Part shown: in pieces, positions 6,643 through 8,826 of the stretch
How positions within the stretch are numbered: the stretch's first letter is position 1
Layout: every line of letters begins with the position of its first letter
Origin: an uncultured Saprospiraceae bacterium
GTDB taxonomy: Bacteria; Bacteroidota; Bacteroidia; Chitinophagales; Saprospiraceae
DNA: 8,826 nucleotides
NCBI GenBank assembly: GCA_938002705.1
Contig: CALLAG010000340.1
Span: forward strand, 1 to 8,826
Direction: 5' to 3'
Notes under the pieces: model-generated
What the model saw: only the letters and a program-made list of their open reading frames with translations
Databases searched by the model: none
Told to the model about the DNA's origin: nothing
Program-made: the position numbers and the translations under genes

Positions 6643-8658
6643 ATGAGTGATCAAAAATATAAATACTACAATAGAGATTTATCTTGGTTAAGATTCAATC
6701 ATCGTGTACTGCAAGAAATGGAAGACGTCAGAAATCCCTTGATGGAACGTCTAAAATTTGCAGCGATTTTTTCTTCTAATCTTGACGAGTTCTTTGAAGT
6801 GAGAGTTGCAGAGATCAGAAGAATTAAATTTTTAGATAAGTCTTTGAGAAAAAAACTGATATCTAAACCTAATAAGTTATTACGAGCTATTAAAAACCAA
6901 ATCCACCAATTAGAAAATCAATTCGAGAATAGCTTATTTAATAATCTTCTACCTCAATTAAGAGCACAAGGCTTTAACCTGCTGACGGTAGATGATTTTG
7001 ACGAGGAAGTAAATAGTTTTTGTATTAATTATTACAAAGAAAAAATCAAGAATAACATAAAGTCCCAATCTGACTACGAGTCCAATGAAAGTCGTTTGTT
7101 TATAAAATCAGGAGAAGTATACTTAGTCGGTAAGGATAAGGGAACCATCATCATATACGAGCTGCCTACTGATCTACCGAGATTTATAGAATATAAGCGT
7201 AATACATTTTTGTTCTTAGATGATCTCATTAAAATAAACTTGGTCGATAAACATAAAGCTGAATTCTATAGTATCAAAGCAAGTCGGGACGCAGAGTTAT
7301 ACATCCAAGATGAGTACTCAGGAAACTTAAAAGAAAAAATCGAAACTGCACTGTCTAATAGAAATTCGGGTCAATTTTCTACAGCGATGATAGACAAAGA
7401 TATGCCTGACGCTTATAAGAGCTTACTCTATACTGCATTAGACATTTCAGACATTGACATAGTCTTTGGTAGTCGCTATCAAAAACTTAAAGACATCTTC
7501 AAACTCTCATTTTCTGATGATGGGAATCATCAGATGAAAACGCTTATACCTATAAGGCGTAAATCATTAGCATGCTACAACTGCATCTTACATGCGATGA
7601 GAGAAAAAGATAGATTACTCTCTTTTCCTTATGAATCGTTCGAAGATATTATAAGATTTGTCAATGAAGCTGCAGTACACCCAGAGGTAACCGAAATAAA
7701 GGCAACTCTGTATAGGGTATCTAAGACATCAGCAGTAGCTAAGGGTTTAATGGATGCTATTAAAAATGGTAAACACGTTTGTGTATTTATAGAAACCAAG
7801 GCCAGATTTGATGAATCCAATAATATCTATTGGGGAGAGAAATTATCAAAGGCTGGAGCTAACGTCATCTATTCTTATCCTGGTATAAAAGTCCATTCTA
7901 AGATCATGTATATCAAAGCAAAAAAGATGGACGAAATTACAGAATATGCATATATAGGAACAGGTAACTTTAACGAAAACACTTCCAAGGTATATACCGA
8001 TTTTGGATTAATGACCGCCAATAAAAAAATCACTACTGACATAAGACGAGTCTTCCAAATGTTAGAAAGGAAAATATTAGTACCGAAAGAAAAGAAGTTG
8101 TTAGTATCACCATTTACAACAAGAAAAAAGATCAAAGAAGGTATACTATCTGAAATAGAATTAGCCAATAATAAGAAACCAGCTTACATCATCTTCAAGA
8201 TGAATAGTCTTCAGGATAGAAAAATGATAGACCTCTTATACAAAGCATCTACAGCTGGAGTAAAGGTAGAACTGATTATTAGAGGTATATGCTGCCTCAT
8301 ACCTGGTGTCAAAGGAATGAGTGAAAATATTCAAATAATATCCATAGTAGATCGATTCCTTGAGCATAGTAGAGTCTATATCTTCGGAAATGGTGGAAAA
8401 GAAAAAATGTATATCGGATCTGCAGACTTGATGACCAGAAATCTTGATAACAGAATAGAAGTCCTTACTCCCATACTGGATAGTGATATATATAAGGTAC
8501 TAAGAGAGGTAATTAACCTACAACTGGATGACTCTATTAAGAGCCGTAGATTGGATAAAAACCAAATGAATAATTACATATCCAAAAAAGGAGAGTACTT
8601 AAATAGTAGCCAACATAAAATCTACTCATTCCTTAAGACAGTTAATAATGAATTATAA
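6643..8658 (+). CDS. ppk1: Polyphosphate kinase 1
   Basis: PPK1 reversibly transfers the terminal phosphate of ATP to inorganic polyphosphate, a phosphate and energy store tied to stress survival; it is usually a homotetramer at the inner membrane. The 671 residues are nearly full length (family about 690). The N-terminal domain begins YYNRDLSWLRFNHRVL and continues FSSNLDEFFEVRV (43-55). The two phospholipase-D-like catalytic halves contain TLYRV with Arg358, KARFDE with Arg388 (both matching the Mg/phosphate-binding arginines), KVHSK with His418, the residue that is autophosphorylated, RFLEHSR with His575, and MTRNLDNRIE (597-606). All key residues are present. The 15-residue start before LSWL is typical, so ATG at 6643 is sound. 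It stands alone, 566 bases from the divergent AhpD-like gene; no ppx exopolyphosphatase gene is visible in the window. Confidence 0.97.
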   Translation: MSDQKYKYYNRDLSWLRFNHRVLQEMEDVRNPLMERLKFAAIFSSNLDEFFEVRVAEIRRIKFLDKSLRKKLISKPNKLLRAIKNQIHQLENQFENSLFNNLLPQLRAQGFNLLTVDDFDEEVNSFCINYYKEKIKNNIKSQSDYESNESRLFIKSGEVYLVGKDKGTIIIYELPTDLPRFIEYKRNTFLFLDDLIKINLVDKHKAEFYSIKASRDAELYIQDEYSGNLKEKIETALSNRNSGQFSTAMIDKDMPDAYKSLLYTALDISDIDIVFGSRYQKLKDIFKLSFSDDGNHQMKTLIPIRRKSLACYNCILHAMREKDRLLSFPYESFEDIIRFVNEAAVHPEVTEIKATLYRVSKTSAVAKGLMDAIKNGKHVCVFIETKARFDESNNIYWGEKLSKAGANVIYSYPGIKVHSKIMYIKAKKMDEITEYAYIGTGNFNENTSKVYTDFGLMTANKKITTDIRRVFQMLERKILVPKEKKLLVSPFTTRKKIKEGILSEIELANNKKPAYIIFKMNSLQDRKMIDLLYKASTAGVKVELIIRGICCLIPGVKGMSENIQIISIVDRFLEHSRVYIFGNGGKEKMYIGSADLMTRNLDNRIEVLTPILDSDIYKVLREVINLQLDDSIKSRRLDKNQMNNYISKKGEYLNSSQHKIYSFLKTVNNEL

Positions 8659-8685
8659 TCGACCCTTACTTATAAGCGTCAAGTC

Positions 8686-8749
8686 AACAAGCTGCTTACA
8701 TCATTACTATAACTGAATATTATAACTATCTGATGTAGTCAGCTTTGTT
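8686..8749. terminator. Imperfect inverted repeat after ppk1, possible terminator
   Basis: AACAAGCTGCTTACATCA (8686-8703) can pair with TGATGTAGTCAGCTTTGTT (8731-8749), with one unpaired base and a two-base mismatch, around an AT-rich 27-base loop. It starts 28 bases after the ppk1 stop. No U-run follows, and the loop is large for an intrinsic terminator, so the role (terminator, mRNA end structure or remnant of a small inverted-repeat element) is open. Confidence 0.35.
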
Positions 8750-8826
8750 ATGAATGAATGTTATGATTTAGCATTTAGTATCCAATCATGAGGTTTGTAC
8801 CCAATCGCGGTTGATTTGGAGATAGG

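Noticed and set aside
7629..8168. Two minus-strand frames inside ppk1
   Set aside because: They are antisense to the catalytic region of ppk1, which is intact with all key residues.
1..8826. CRISPR array, tRNA or rRNA genes, transposase or phage genes
   Set aside because: No regular spaced repeats, cloverleaf, rRNA-like sequence or transposase motif was found; gene content and base use look even throughout the coding regions.

Overview
The window is AT-rich bacterial DNA, most likely from a member of the Bacteroidota. This rests on three things. Most starts lack a Shine-Dalgarno sequence and are preceded by A-rich leaders. Two sites match the Bacteroidota promoter form TTG-N19-TAnnTTTG, one in full and one in its -7 element only. 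A truncated lipoprotein at the left edge carries a charged C-S-K-D-N-E start like the surface-export signals of that phylum. The genus cannot be told from the sequence.

Layout. A lipoprotein gene (minus) runs off the left edge at 1-244. Behind it is uvrB (minus, 382-2406), the excision-repair damage-verification helicase. A 221-bp divergent spacer leads to a YbfF-type alpha/beta hydrolase (plus, 2628-3398). That gene converges on a redox cluster on the minus strand, with a 13-bp perfect hairpin (extendable to 16 pairs) between them. In transcription order the cluster holds an AhpD-like CxxC protein (6076-5543), a small four-helix SPW-type membrane protein (5490-5140), then, after a 36-bp perfect palindrome, a 472-residue fusion of two glutaredoxin-like domains and a thioredoxin-reductase-like flavoprotein (4955-3537). 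A 566-bp very AT-rich spacer without a convincing gene separates this cluster from polyphosphate kinase ppk1 (plus, 6643-8658). The last 168 bases hold an inverted repeat and perhaps the tail of a convergent gene.

How the genes may work together. uvrB, the hydrolase and ppk1 are ordinary housekeeping or stress genes. The most unusual part is the redox cluster. The fusion protein has three CxxC centres (two CPDC, one CATC). Its second nucleotide-binding domain lacks the HRRxxxR signature of NADPH-dependent thioredoxin reductases and there looks more like NADH-dependent AhpF. The layout, two N-terminal thioredoxin-fold domains before a reductase module, also parallels AhpF. With an AhpD-like protein just upstream on the same strand, a self-contained electron chain from reduced pyridine nucleotide through FAD, CATC and the CPDC domains to thiol peroxide or disulfide substrates is a reasonable inference. 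No AhpC or other peroxiredoxin is present in the window.
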